DNA of 32,533 nucleotides, taken from Candidatus Poribacteria bacterium (GTDB taxonomy: Bacteria > Poribacteria > WGA-4E > WGA-3G). The translations under genes and the position numbers were made by a program. Position 1 is the stretch's first letter. The number at the start of each line of letters is the position of its first letter. Positions 17,001-24,012 of the stretch are shown piece by piece. The stretch covers positions 1 to 32,533 of the forward strand of contig VXZK01000177.1 in assembly GCA_009845545.1 (NCBI GenBank). The letters run 5' to 3'. A model generated the notes under the pieces. That model saw nothing but the letters and a program-made list of their open reading frames with translations. It did no database searches and was not told the DNA's origin.

Positions 17001-17983
17001 TTCGCTCTGTCAATAGCGTATCGGACATAGTATTCCGCATCAATTGAACCCCCCTCACTCGTTGTGACATGGCATCGGTTAAAACCGGTGGCGACGCGTT
17101 GATCAAGCGTCGGTTCCGGTAAAAGGTCACCCGCTAACTGCTCCGTCGTAAACTGATCGAACGGCATGTTTTTGTTGAACGCATTGATAACCCAATCGCG
17201 GTAGGGCCACATTTCGCGGTAGTTATCTAAATGGAGACCATGCGTATCGCCGTAACGTGCGACATCTAACCAGAAGCGCCCAAGATGCTCGCCGTATTCC
17301 GGTTTCGCCATAAAGGCATCAATCAGTGTTTCGTAAGCGTCTGGTGAATCGTCTGCGAGGAATTGATGAATCTCTTCGCGCGTCGGCGGTAAGCCGGTAA
17401 GATCGAAACTTAAGCGTCGGATGAGTGTCCGTTTATCCGCTTCACTGGCAGGGGTTAGACCCTCTTTTTCAAGCCGTGAGAGGATAAATGCGTCAATCGG
17501 ATTTCGCACCCAGTCTTTGTTCTTGACAGTCGGCGGTGTTGGGTGGACAGGTGTGGTAAATGCCCAATGTTCTTCCCACTTCGCACCTTCACGAATCCAC
17601 TGCGTAACGGCTTCAATCTGTTCCGGTGTCAGTGTCTTGTTGAAGTCGGTTGGTGGCATACGGTAGGTGTCGTCCTCGGATACGATGCGGAGATGCAGTT
17701 CGCTCTCTTCGGGTTTACCGGGTACGATGACGGGGTATCCGCTCGGTTCAGAGAACGCGCCCGCTTTCGTATCAAGTCGGAGGTTAGCCTGTCGAGTCTT
17801 CGCATCCGGTCCGTGGCAGGCGAAGCAATTGTCCGCAAGAATGGGGCGGATGTCAAGATTGTAATTTAGGGTGGCTTGTGGTGTTTCGTGATGGTCCGCA
17901 GGTGCCGAGGGGCCCCCGAACACGGCGAGGCAGAAACACACCAACGTAGCTAATAGTGGAATCGTATTATTAGCGATCTTCAC
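14096..17983 (-). CDS. PSCyt1-DUF1549-DUF1553 (PSD1) cytochrome-like exported protein
   Basis: About 1295 residues from the GTG at 17983-17981, chosen because it follows AAAAGGGAGAG at correct spacing and begins a clean signal peptide (VKIANNTIPLLATLVCFCLAVFG). The frame stays open to a GTG at 18034, an alternative start. Domains in order: planctomycete cytochrome-like PSCyt1 with CFACH (about 53-57); DUF1549 with DLTGLPPT, FWLDVARYGDTHG and a second CxxCH (CAQCHDHKYDP); an acidic low-complexity repeat (see separate entry); a jelly-roll/PA14-like region (about 700-850, NISSVTQQKALLHIGSNDALKVWMNG-like); and DUF1553 (NRFWQDLFGAGIV, SATYRQSAK, NTPMQALMLMNDPQFF). The two CxxCH motifs suggest covalent haem and redox work in the periplasm; function of the family is unproven. 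It heads the unit that continues into LRR, DUF1501 and oxidoreductase genes. Confidence 0.87.
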   Translation of the reverse strand: MKIANNTIPLLATLVCFCLAVFGGPSAPADHHETPQATLNYNLDIRPILADNCFACHGPDAKTRQANLRLDTKAGAFSEPSGYPVIVPGKPEESELHLRIVSEDDTYRMPPTDFNKTLTPEQIEAVTQWIREGAKWEEHWAFTTPVHPTPPTVKNKDWVRNPIDAFILSRLEKEGLTPASEADKRTLIRRLSFDLTGLPPTREEIHQFLADDSPDAYETLIDAFMAKPEYGEHLGRFWLDVARYGDTHGLHLDNYREMWPYRDWVINAFNKNMPFDQFTTEQLAGDLLPEPTLDQRVATGFNRCHVTTSEGGSIDAEYYVRYAIDRANTTSTVWMGLTVGCAQCHDHKYDPITQKEFYQLYAYFNNITENAMDGNRKDSPPVVKLPTPEQKAELAAFDAQITELDAQTKAPIPELDATQIAWENRMPRWTTLKPTSLYSKGGATLEILEDNSILASGTNPEQETYEVIVDLPPGKWSAVRLEGIKHESLPRGGIGRSSNGNVVLTDFAIFIAPPAAESDESPVAESSDGDADPETQTEGETPEAEAGSTPAVDADTEAQVENTPETDTDAEAQVESTPDADADTEAQAENTSDAETNAKNETEDAKVTDPWTPVQIVQAWADHEQVMGEDNLDGVIANAIDDKPETGWALDRRNENRQAIFLVAAPFGMEGGNRLKIRLKHEFDLRQKQLGRFRLALTDAATVYPIGSKIGLGNWHAAGPFTAEHGNLAFYQVYEPETKGVNTGDTFKVDGKTIKWEQQSHWVDEQVHNDIVGENSATYLFRNISSVTQQKALLHIGSNDALKVWMNGTELLSKNVQRDAAADQEQVQVELKPGNNTLLLKIVNYSGPSGFYFRMESAPPMLPANIVDIAGTPRGERETAQKGQIRDYYRANITLDKSINENAHRAFADLKAVVADLAETRQKRNTLDGSLTTTLVMQERTEPRGAYVLARGEYQHPGEQVYPQTPAVLPAMLEDTPPNRLGFAKWLLSPEHPLTARVAINRFWQDLFGAGIVVTAEDFGTQGTPPVHPELLDWLATEFIASGWDIQAMLKLMLTSATYRQSAKVTPEKLERDADNALLSRAPRYRLDAETVRDNALALSGLLYTKVGGPSVKPPQPDGLWKAVGFTGSNTDTFVKDTGADKIYRRSLYTFWKRTAPPPQMNILDAPSREACTIRRERTNTPMQALMLMNDPQFFEAARSFAERAIKEGGETTEARLAYLFETATARLPKPKEEALLLETFQAHYQELAANPEAAKELITVGESTPDETLDAVEVATWTMIANLILNLDEVLNKG
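16202..16327 (-). repeat. Three 42-base tandem repeats inside the PSD1-type gene
   Basis: Three consecutive 14-residue units (DADTEAQVENTPET, DTDAEAQVESTPDA, DADTEAQAENTSDA) encoded at 16327-16286, 16285-16244 and 16243-16202. They sit in a wider acidic Glu/Asp/Thr/Pro linker between DUF1549 and the jelly-roll region and look like a flexible spacer that grows and shrinks by slippage. Confidence 0.8.
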
Positions 17984-18105
17984 TGGAATTCTCTCCCTTT
18001 TCAGCGTTGTAGGCAGCATGGAATAAAAACACACGCTGCAGCTTACTATAGCAGGTTTGGCAATTGTGACGTTTCGTTAGGCGAAAAGTTTAGCAGCGTC
18101 GCTAT

Positions 18106-18134
18106 ATTTTACGTTACAGTTGGGCTCTTGTCAA
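18106..18134 (-). promoter_or_regulatory. Sigma70-type promoter for the PSD1-LRR-DUF1501 unit
   Basis: On the minus strand TTGACA (18134-18129), a 17-base spacer and TAAAAT (18111-18106). This is a perfect -35 and a five-of-six -10. The predicted start near 18099 leaves a leader of about 116 bases before the GTG at 17983. No other convincing minus-strand promoter was found between here and 1574. Confidence 0.7.
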
Positions 18135-18167
18135 ATATTTTCTACTTGATTGGACATTCAGTTTTTG

Positions 18168-18196
18168 TTGATACGCTATACGCGGTGTGATATAAT
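18168..18196 (+). promoter_or_regulatory. Sigma70-type promoter for the PD-(D/E)XK gene
   Basis: TTGATA (18168-18173), a 17-base spacer and TATAAT (18191-18196), ending 33 bases before the ATG at 18230. It is divergent from the promoter at 18134-18106, with 33 bases between the two -35 boxes, so a regulator bound there could act on both. Confidence 0.78.
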
Positions 18197-18229
18197 TCTA
18201 ACAGTTACCAATCATCAAGGGGCAACAAG

Positions 18230-18853
18230 ATGGCTTTTAGTGATTTTAAGAGGATCCCTGACGTGCAAAAAAGGTTTGGCATCCGACACATCGAAAATGA
18301 CTTCATAAAGATTGAGGAAGACGTGTTACCTTCGGAACAATTTCTGCAAGAGTTGGAATTTAGCAGACAGTATATTCCTATTTTCGCTTCTGAGGGCGCG
18401 CGTTGTGAAGCCGTTATCTACCCTATTTTGCGAGAAGTATATAAGGCGTACGCTGCTAACTACGCGCTATGGATAAAGGAACCTCTTGCCTACGATGAAA
18501 CGCTGAGCGGCACGCCCGATTACTTTGTCTCAACAAGATCCGAATTGGGCATACTCATTGTAGGCACCCCGTTGATAATACTCGTTGAGGCAAAGAAGAA
18601 CGACTTTGAGCAAGGTTGGGGTCAATGCCTAGCGGAATTGGTAGCGGCACAAAAAATAAACGCGAACGCGGATATGCCCGTGTACGGTATAGTCAGCGAC
18701 GGCACGTTGTGGCAGATTGGGCACCTTATCAACGAAACCTTCACCCAAAATCGAACGAGCTTTAGCGTGGATAATTTGCCTGTCCTATTTGGGGCTATTG
18801 ATTCTGTCTTTAAAGCGGCAAGCGAGTTTTCCGAGAAAATATCCGCTGAGTAA
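18230..18853 (+). CDS. Stand-alone PD-(D/E)XK nuclease-like protein
   Basis: A 207-residue cytoplasmic protein. The core motif pattern of the PD-(D/E)XK nuclease fold is present: an early helix glutamate (E60 in ARCEAVIYPIL), SGTPDYFVS with D97, a hydrophobic strand ending VEAKK (E120, K122), and a following helix with Q128 and Q132 (FEQGWGQCLAEL). This arrangement resembles the N-terminal nuclease domain of type I restriction HsdR subunits and related orphan proteins. It could cut DNA or be a restriction-like remnant; no partner methylase or helicase is adjacent. Ribosome site AAGGGG at 218-223 of the 18 kb line (18218-18223 region) sits seven bases upstream and a consensus promoter precedes it. 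It is the only complete plus-strand gene between 1574 and the right edge, converging on the methyltransferase gene with 19 bases between stops, which suggests independent acquisition. Confidence 0.7.
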   Translation: MAFSDFKRIPDVQKRFGIRHIENDFIKIEEDVLPSEQFLQELEFSRQYIPIFASEGARCEAVIYPILREVYKAYAANYALWIKEPLAYDETLSGTPDYFVSTRSELGILIVGTPLIILVEAKKNDFEQGWGQCLAELVAAQKINANADMPVYGIVSDGTLWQIGHLINETFTQNRTSFSVDNLPVLFGAIDSVFKAASEFSEKISAE

Positions 18854-18872
18854 AATACCGCTATAATTCTGT

Positions 18873-19652
18873 CTATTGCCCACCAATCTTCTCAAAAATG
18901 ATCACATGCTGCCACGGTAGCCGGTCAAGCGTCTCCACCCATACAAGCGGATGTGGTGTCGCTTCCTTAATTACCTGCAATTCACTCATCTTGTGCAAGC
19001 GTTTGATCGGCACATTGTCATCTTCCAAGCGGTATTCCACAAAAGCAACCCTACCCCCTGTTTTCAGACCCCGGCAGATATTCTGCATCATCTCATACGG
19101 ATGCGAAAATTCGTGGTAGACATCTACCATAATCACCAAATCGACTGAGTTCGGTGGCAGTTTTGGATCGGTAATCGTGCCTAATATCCCTTTGATGTTG
19201 GTAATCCCTTCTTCCGCCATTTTCTCGGCAAGGATGTCAAGCATCTCCTGCTGAATTTCAACACCGTAGACGATTCCTGTTTCGCCGATTTTCGGTGAAA
19301 TACGCCGAGCAATGTAACCCGTACCGACCCCTATATCCGCTACAACATCTCCCTCTTTGAGTTTCAACATTTCAATGAGACGATTCGGCATTTCTTCTCG
19401 TTCACGCTCTGGACGTTCTAACCATCCTGCGGCGAGATGTCCCATTACGTGCGAGATTTCGCGTCCCATGTAGATTTTGCCGATTCCGTCTCGGCTGGGG
19501 GTTCGTTGTTCGTAGCGCGTACTTGCTGGACGCGTTGACTCGTCACTTGGCACGGTTGCTGTGTAATTCAACAGGAGCAAGGTCCCTACAACGCCTCCGA
19601 AAATCGCGAACCAATGGCGTGTACTTCCTGCTTTTTGATGGTTTCTCAACAT
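18873..19652 (-). CDS. Membrane-anchored class I SAM-dependent methyltransferase
   Basis: I place the start at the ATG 19652-19650, giving 259 residues; the frame stays open upstream to 19940 but that extension lies inside the preceding gene and has no protein-like character. The chosen start lies four bases after that gene's TAA, with GGAAGG upstream. Residues 13-35 (HWFAIFGGVVGTLLLLNYTATV) are a signal peptide or anchor. The catalytic domain has SAM motif I as DIGVGTG (106-112), an acidic residue at the end of the next strand (YGVEI), and VDLVIMVDVYHEF near 176-188. The acceptor substrate is unknown. Export of a SAM-dependent enzyme is odd because SAM is cytosolic; an anchor holding the domain on the cytoplasmic face, or a lipoprotein-free signal peptide, are both possible. 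Confidence 0.77.
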   Translation of the reverse strand: MLRNHQKAGSTRHWFAIFGGVVGTLLLLNYTATVPSDESTRPASTRYEQRTPSRDGIGKIYMGREISHVMGHLAAGWLERPEREREEMPNRLIEMLKLKEGDVVADIGVGTGYIARRISPKIGETGIVYGVEIQQEMLDILAEKMAEEGITNIKGILGTITDPKLPPNSVDLVIMVDVYHEFSHPYEMMQNICRGLKTGGRVAFVEYRLEDDNVPIKRLHKMSELQVIKEATPHPLVWVETLDRLPWQHVIIFEKIGGQ

Positions 19653-19656
19653 CGGG

Positions 19657-20697
19657 TTACCACCTTCCAAGATAGAGTCCTCGGTTTTCCATCGGCATCG
19701 GTACCCGCTTGCCTTGCTGCCGTTGTGAATCAACGATTGCGAAGACCATCTCCGTGCTTCGGTGCGCGAGATGAATATTACCGCATGTCTCCGTATCGGT
19801 GTCGATCGCATCAACGATGTCTTCAATACAGCCGACGGTGCCGCTTTTCCGTTCATAAGGGGGGAATTGCGCTTCCAAAATCTCGTTAAACTGCCCTTGT
19901 CGTTTGCGGAGATGAAAACCGAGCCCGTTGTTGAGAGCACGAATTGTGCCTTCGCTACAATTCACCTCAAATTCATAAGCCGTGCCGGGAATGCTGATAC
20001 CGTTAATACCGTTCTCAAAACGGATAAATCCCATTACGATACCCGGATCAGATTCCGTGCGGTTGTCCGCAAAGTCAGCATCATCAACGGCAACGTTGCC
20101 TTGCACATATTCTATCGGGGAATCGCTTGCTAAGAAGAGAAGCATATCCGCTGCGTGCGTGTATCCCCAGAGGGCGGACCCACCGCTATAGGCGATAACA
20201 GAGCGTCTCTCGCCGAGTTCGCCGCTTTCGAGGATTTCACGCATTTTAATGTATCCCGGCGTGTAACGCCGCTGCGTGCCGAGGTTGAATTTGATATTGT
20301 GTTTCTCGCAGACTTCCACCATTGCGTCCGCCTCTTCCATAGAAGCACACAGCGGTTTATCACAATAGATGCCCTTGACACCATTTTCCGCGGCAAATTT
20401 CGTAATTTCGGCATGGTTCCCAGGGCGCGTGGCGATACTGACAATATCCGGTTGCTCTGCGACAATCATCTCGCGATAATCTAAGTAGTACTTCGGGATA
20501 TCCCATTTATCACAGACATATTGTGCTTTCTTTTCGACGACATCTGCGGCGGCAACAAGCTCTGTGCGCTCGAAAGCGGTATACCCCGCGGCGTGTGAAT
20601 AGGGTAACGCACCGTGCGGTGTCGCACGGACTTCTTCATCAATCGTGCCACCCATTCTTCCACAGCCAACAATACAGACACGGTATTGTGTTCCCAT
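19657..20697 (-). CDS. Gfo/Idh/MocA-family NAD(P)-dependent oxidoreductase
   Basis: A 346-residue enzyme with the Rossmann motif IVGCGRMGG at 9-17 and the family signature DKPL at 113-116. The fingerprint GTQRRYTPGY (about 149-158) lies where substrate-binding residues usually fall. It is clearly different from the Gfo/Idh/MocA enzyme at 7956-6793, so they are not recent duplicates. A strong ribosome site (GGAGGAA) precedes the ATG at 20697. It follows the PhyH pair by 64 bases and is almost contiguous with the methyltransferase, so it is probably transcribed with the dehydratase and PhyH genes. Substrate is likely a sugar or polyol derivative given its neighbours; this is inference. Confidence 0.87.
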   Translation of the reverse strand: MGTQYRVCIVGCGRMGGTIDEEVRATPHGALPYSHAAGYTAFERTELVAAADVVEKKAQYVCDKWDIPKYYLDYREMIVAEQPDIVSIATRPGNHAEITKFAAENGVKGIYCDKPLCASMEEADAMVEVCEKHNIKFNLGTQRRYTPGYIKMREILESGELGERRSVIAYSGGSALWGYTHAADMLLFLASDSPIEYVQGNVAVDDADFADNRTESDPGIVMGFIRFENGINGISIPGTAYEFEVNCSEGTIRALNNGLGFHLRKRQGQFNEILEAQFPPYERKSGTVGCIEDIVDAIDTDTETCGNIHLAHRSTEMVFAIVDSQRQQGKRVPMPMENRGLYLGRW

Positions 20698-20761
20698 TGG
20701 ATTCCTCCATTGCGTTTCGCTGTTGAGATCAGAAGATTGTTCTTGTAGTGAAAGGTTTCCG

Positions 20762-21601
20762 CTAAACTGTCAACTTCACAACATCTTGTTTGACGATCTC
20801 TTTTGTATGTCCATAAGATGCAGTTTGCACGAGTTCCTGTACTTCGGGTGTTAACCGGTTGACGATTTCCTCCGGTAAACTTTGCTTGCCATCGTATTGC
20901 GGACGATAGCGGAGAATAAGGAAACGTCTGTCACGATCCGTCGGTTTCCACCGTAAGACACCGTGCGTCAAGAGTTCAGAGATGACGAGAAAGTCCCCTG
21001 CCTTAGGTGTGAGATTGGTGAAAACATCATCGGGTTCGGGATCGATGCCGTCGGGTCCTGGGGTGAGGAGGTCTTCAGGTCTCTCAAATTTGCTCTTATG
21101 TGAGCCAGGGATAACAATAAGTCCGCCATCACCGGGCTGCACGTCAGTCAAGTAAAAGAACGCCACGAAATCGTTACAATAGATCTGGCTATTCTGTACC
21201 TCATAGCGAGTTAACCAGTGTCGCCCTTCACGTGCACAGTGCAAGCCTGCTGGGTTTGTTCCCATCGGTTGCCTGTCTGGGTTATGCTGTTCAAGGGTGA
21301 GGGTGCCAGTAACAAACCGCGGTTTATCGAAGGTAAACTCTTTGACAAGGGGCCAGATAGCCGGATGCACCGTCATCGCCTCAAGCGAACGGTCAAAAGC
21401 GAATCCGTGTTCATATCTACCGCTTTTACCGGGTTCTAAGTCGCGAGGACGCGTCGTGAATTCTTCGGGGCGTTCGTTGAGGGGCATGTGAATATACCGA
21501 TCCACCGCCTCCTGTGCTGCTTTTAGGACATCCCCTGTGACTGCACCCTTGATGTGCAAATAACCTGTAACGTCAAACAGATAGCGTTGTTCTGGGGTCA
21601 T
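20762..21601 (-). CDS. Phytanoyl-CoA dioxygenase-like (PhyH) protein, downstream tandem copy
   Basis: A 279-residue cupin-fold protein of the PhyH family of Fe(II)/2-oxoglutarate enzymes: N-terminal FDVTGYLHIKGAV, central YLTDVQPGDGGLIVIPGSHKSKF (about 150-172), then ISELLTHGVLRWKP (208-220) with the distal iron histidine H213 and RRFLILRY (225-232), whose arginines could bind 2-oxoglutarate. Where the usual H-x-D iron motif is expected I see LHCARE (120-125), that is H121-x-A123, lacking the acidic ligand. The gene starts three bases after the upstream paralog's stop, so translation is probably coupled. Substrate is unknown; PhyH paralogs are numerous in poribacterial-type genomes. Confidence 0.84.
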   Translation of the reverse strand: MTPEQRYLFDVTGYLHIKGAVTGDVLKAAQEAVDRYIHMPLNERPEEFTTRPRDLEPGKSGRYEHGFAFDRSLEAMTVHPAIWPLVKEFTFDKPRFVTGTLTLEQHNPDRQPMGTNPAGLHCAREGRHWLTRYEVQNSQIYCNDFVAFFYLTDVQPGDGGLIVIPGSHKSKFERPEDLLTPGPDGIDPEPDDVFTNLTPKAGDFLVISELLTHGVLRWKPTDRDRRFLILRYRPQYDGKQSLPEEIVNRLTPEVQELVQTASYGHTKEIVKQDVVKLTV

Positions 21602-21604
21602 TTC

Positions 21605-22429
21605 TCACTCCTTTTCGGTTAGCTGGACATGTTCACTCTTGACAATATCTTTGATATGCGTGTAAGATGCGGATTGCGCAAGTTCAATGGTTTCAGGGGA
21701 AAGTCGTTCCATCACCTCAGGCGGAAACGGGTCCCGAGCGCCTTTGGTGTCTTGAAAAAACTGTGTTTTGTAACGCAAGATGATAAACCGCCGATACCGG
21801 TCCTTCGGTTTCCAGATGAGAACCCCGTGCGTCAGCAGTTCAGAAAGGACAATCGCATCGCCAGCGCGTGCTGTCACATTAACTAACGCGGGATGGAGTT
21901 CATCGGGTGGATCCTCCGGATCCGGGAAGAAGATGCCCTCCGGACGTTCAAAGTTTGCTTTGTGGGAACCCGGTAGCACCACTAAACCGCCATCGCCCGG
22001 ATGGACATCGGCGAAATAGAAGAAGACGACGAAGTCGTTGCAGTGAATCTGTCCATCCTTGACGGCATAGCGTCGCGTCTGCCAGCCACAATCTTCACGC
22101 GCACAGTGCAGCTTGCCGATAACTTGATCGTGTTCGGGCTGCTTGGCAACGAGGCTGCCTCGGTTAAAACGGGGTTTATTGTCGGTGAGTTCCTTCACAA
22201 TTGTCCATGTTTTCGGATGAAGTGTGAGGACTTCAAGCGATTTGTCGAACGAAAAGCCGTTGGAATAGCCGCCACCGCCATAACTAATACCGGGCGGGAG
22301 TTCGTCCTGCGGTGTTTGGACGCATCGCTCGACTGCATCCTGTGCGTTCTTCAATTCTTCATCGCTGAGGACGTTTTTGAGGTGGATGTACCCCGTTAAA
22401 TCAAAAAGGTATCGTTGTTTGGGTGTCAT
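21605..22429 (-). CDS. Phytanoyl-CoA dioxygenase-like (PhyH) protein, upstream tandem copy
   Basis: A 274-residue paralog of the downstream gene with the same landmarks: FDLTGYIHLKNVL at the N-terminus, KLHCARED (106-113, H108-x-A110 in place of H-x-D), FADVHPGDGGLVVLPGSHKANF (139-160), LSELLTHGVLIWKP with H201, and YRRFIILRY (212-220). By eye about half the residues match, so the duplication is older than that of the DUF1501 pair. Both copies keep the H-C-A-R-E motif, so the missing acidic ligand is unlikely to be a chance mutation. AAGG lies upstream of the ATG at 22429. It follows the dehydratase gene by 60 bases. Confidence 0.84.
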   Translation of the reverse strand: MTPKQRYLFDLTGYIHLKNVLSDEELKNAQDAVERCVQTPQDELPPGISYGGGGYSNGFSFDKSLEVLTLHPKTWTIVKELTDNKPRFNRGSLVAKQPEHDQVIGKLHCAREDCGWQTRRYAVKDGQIHCNDFVVFFYFADVHPGDGGLVVLPGSHKANFERPEGIFFPDPEDPPDELHPALVNVTARAGDAIVLSELLTHGVLIWKPKDRYRRFIILRYKTQFFQDTKGARDPFPPEVMERLSPETIELAQSASYTHIKDIVKSEHVQLTEKE

Positions 22430-22489
22430 ATATGCTGCCTTTCGGAAAGCGGTGTGCGCTGAAACACGAAGTCGTTGTGCTACAGATCT

Positions 22490-23632
22490 CTAAATATAAC
22501 CTGTCGAACCATCCGGACGGATAGGACATGTGCGCTGCCAGTGGATGTATTCGTTATCCGTGATTGCTTCTTCGTTCACGTCTACACCTAATCCAGGTCG
22601 GTCACGCAATGCCAGATAGCCGTCTTTCGGTAGATAAGGTTCATCTACCCAGGCATTCCATTCCGTCTCAGTCGGTAGGAGGTACTCAAGGATTTTGAAA
22701 TTTGGAGTAGCAGCGGCAAAATGGACATTGACAGCCGTTGCGAGGGGGCCCATGGGATTATGCGGGGCGATACTCACGTAGTGCGCTTCGGCGATCGCTG
22801 CGATTTTGCGCATCTCTAATAATCCACCACAGACACAGATGTCGGGTTGGATAATATCGGCACCTTGCCCAGCAATGATGTCTAAGAACTCAAAACGTGT
22901 GTAAAGGGATTCCCCTGTTGCGAGTGGTACTTGCATCTGTGAACGGAGGCGCGTCCACGCGGGAATGTGTTCGGGTCGGAGCGGTTCTTCGTAGAAATAT
23001 GGATCGTAGGGTGCGAGCGCATTGGCGAGTTGGAGTGCGCGAATCGGCTCAAATATTTTGGCGTGTGGATCGAAGGCGATCTCCCAGTCGGACGGCGTAT
23101 TCTCCCGGATCTGCTCAAAATAGGTGGCGGCTGCATCGCAGACGCGTCCCCATCGATTCGCGTCCGGATCGAGTTGGTAAGGACCGGTTTTGAAAGCGGT
23201 AAACCCCCAATCTTCATGGAGTTTGTGTGCTTGATCAGCGGCTTCAATCCCGTCTCTGCCACCGATGCCACGGTAGACGCGGATACGGTCCCGTGCATGT
23301 CCGCCGAGGAGCATGTAGACGGGTAAACCTGCCGCCTTGCCACTGATGTCCCAGAGCGCGTGATCGACAGCAGAGATGACGGCGAGTCCGGCACCGCCTG
23401 CTGGAAAACGGAACTGCTGATGCAGTTTCAGCATGATATACTCAATCCGTCTGGGGTCGTCGCCTTGAATCATCTCAAAGATATAATCAGCGATCGGTTC
23501 AACAGAGAGGTCGGGACCTGTGGAGTAAGCCTCGCCCCATCCGTAGAGCCCTTCGTCTGTTTCGACTTTGATGAGGCCGCGGGGTCGATTGCCGAAGCGT
23601 GCCATAAAGGTTTTAATAGCGGTGATCTTCAC
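22490..23632 (-). CDS. Enolase-superfamily sugar-acid dehydratase (galactonate-dehydratase-like)
   Basis: A 380-residue member of the mandelate racemase/muconate lactonising group. The N-terminal capping domain (VETDEGLYGWGEA) precedes a barrel with metal ligands D188 (FDPH), E215/E216 (YEEPL) and E241 (GES), and the catalytic H291 in APHNPMGP. The D-x-H pair D188/H190 and the APHNPMGPLA and QPDICVCGG stretches are those of D-galactonate-dehydratase-type enzymes, which remove water from aldonic acids to give 2-keto-3-deoxy acids. Exact sugar specificity cannot be read. The start is GTG at 23632-23630 after AAAGG; no in-frame ATG fits better. It is first in a unit with two PhyH genes, an oxidoreductase and a methyltransferase. 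The promoter at 23999-23970 would leave a leader of about 330 bases holding a broken gene. Confidence 0.85.
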   Translation of the reverse strand: MKITAIKTFMARFGNRPRGLIKVETDEGLYGWGEAYSTGPDLSVEPIADYIFEMIQGDDPRRIEYIMLKLHQQFRFPAGGAGLAVISAVDHALWDISGKAAGLPVYMLLGGHARDRIRVYRGIGGRDGIEAADQAHKLHEDWGFTAFKTGPYQLDPDANRWGRVCDAAATYFEQIRENTPSDWEIAFDPHAKIFEPIRALQLANALAPYDPYFYEEPLRPEHIPAWTRLRSQMQVPLATGESLYTRFEFLDIIAGQGADIIQPDICVCGGLLEMRKIAAIAEAHYVSIAPHNPMGPLATAVNVHFAAATPNFKILEYLLPTETEWNAWVDEPYLPKDGYLALRDRPGLGVDVNEEAITDNEYIHWQRTCPIRPDGSTGYI

Positions 23633-23671
23633 GTTTTTAGCCTTTCTGAAGTGGTGCCGAGCATCACCTGC

Positions 23672-23899
23672 CTATGACTCTTGCAGGTTTTGTGTGAACG
23701 CCTCCAGACTTTGGAGCCGTGGGACTGGGCGGAGTAACTCCCTCAGGCGTTCCAGATCGTCAATAGTTTCAAGTTTCGGCTTTAAAGCCTGAACTGCTTC
23801 GGGTTAAAACTGATCGCTCAACAAGGTCAAAATTGAGTTGATGGTGCCTTGCTTTTGTCCGCGTTCAAGTCCGCGTTCTTCTCCTTCTTTCATATATTC
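23672..23899 (-). pseudogene. Decayed C-terminus of an Rpn/PD-(D/E)XK-type nuclease or transposase
   Basis: On the minus strand the frame from the ATG at 23893 reads MKEGEERGLERGQKQGTINS..., is stopped by TAA at 23806-23804 (codon 30), and then continues in the same frame for 43 more residues (PEAVQALKPKLETIDDLERL, ending QNLQES) to TAG at 23674-23672. The Glu/Gly/Arg-rich start plus a LERLRELL tail is the typical C-terminus of Rpn-family recombination-promoting nucleases. The nuclease domain is absent; upstream of EYMKEG another in-frame TAA occurs. This fills most of the 380-base gap between 23632 and 24013; the remainder holds a promoter. Confidence 0.72.
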
Positions 23900-23969
23900 T
23901 TAAAAAAAGGAGATTCTTGCATGATACCCCCGGTTTGGCGGCATTGTCGTAGCGTTGTCTCATACAGAT

Positions 23970-23999
23970 AGTATACCGCAGTGTACCAAGTCCTGTCAA
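23970..23999 (-). promoter_or_regulatory. Sigma70-type promoter upstream of the Rpn remnant and dehydratase unit
   Basis: On the minus strand TTGACA (23999-23994), an 18-base spacer and TATACT (23975-23970). It lies 13 bases beyond the stop codon of the esterase gene and points toward the pseudogene and the dehydratase gene, which is the first intact gene it can serve. Confidence 0.65.
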
Positions 24000-24012
24000 C
24001 TGTCTTTAACGT

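Noticed and set aside
19653-19940. N-terminal extension of the methyltransferase frame up to 19940
   Set aside because: It lies inside the preceding Gfo/Idh/MocA gene in another frame and has no protein-family character; the ATG at 19652 with ribosome site and signal peptide fits better.
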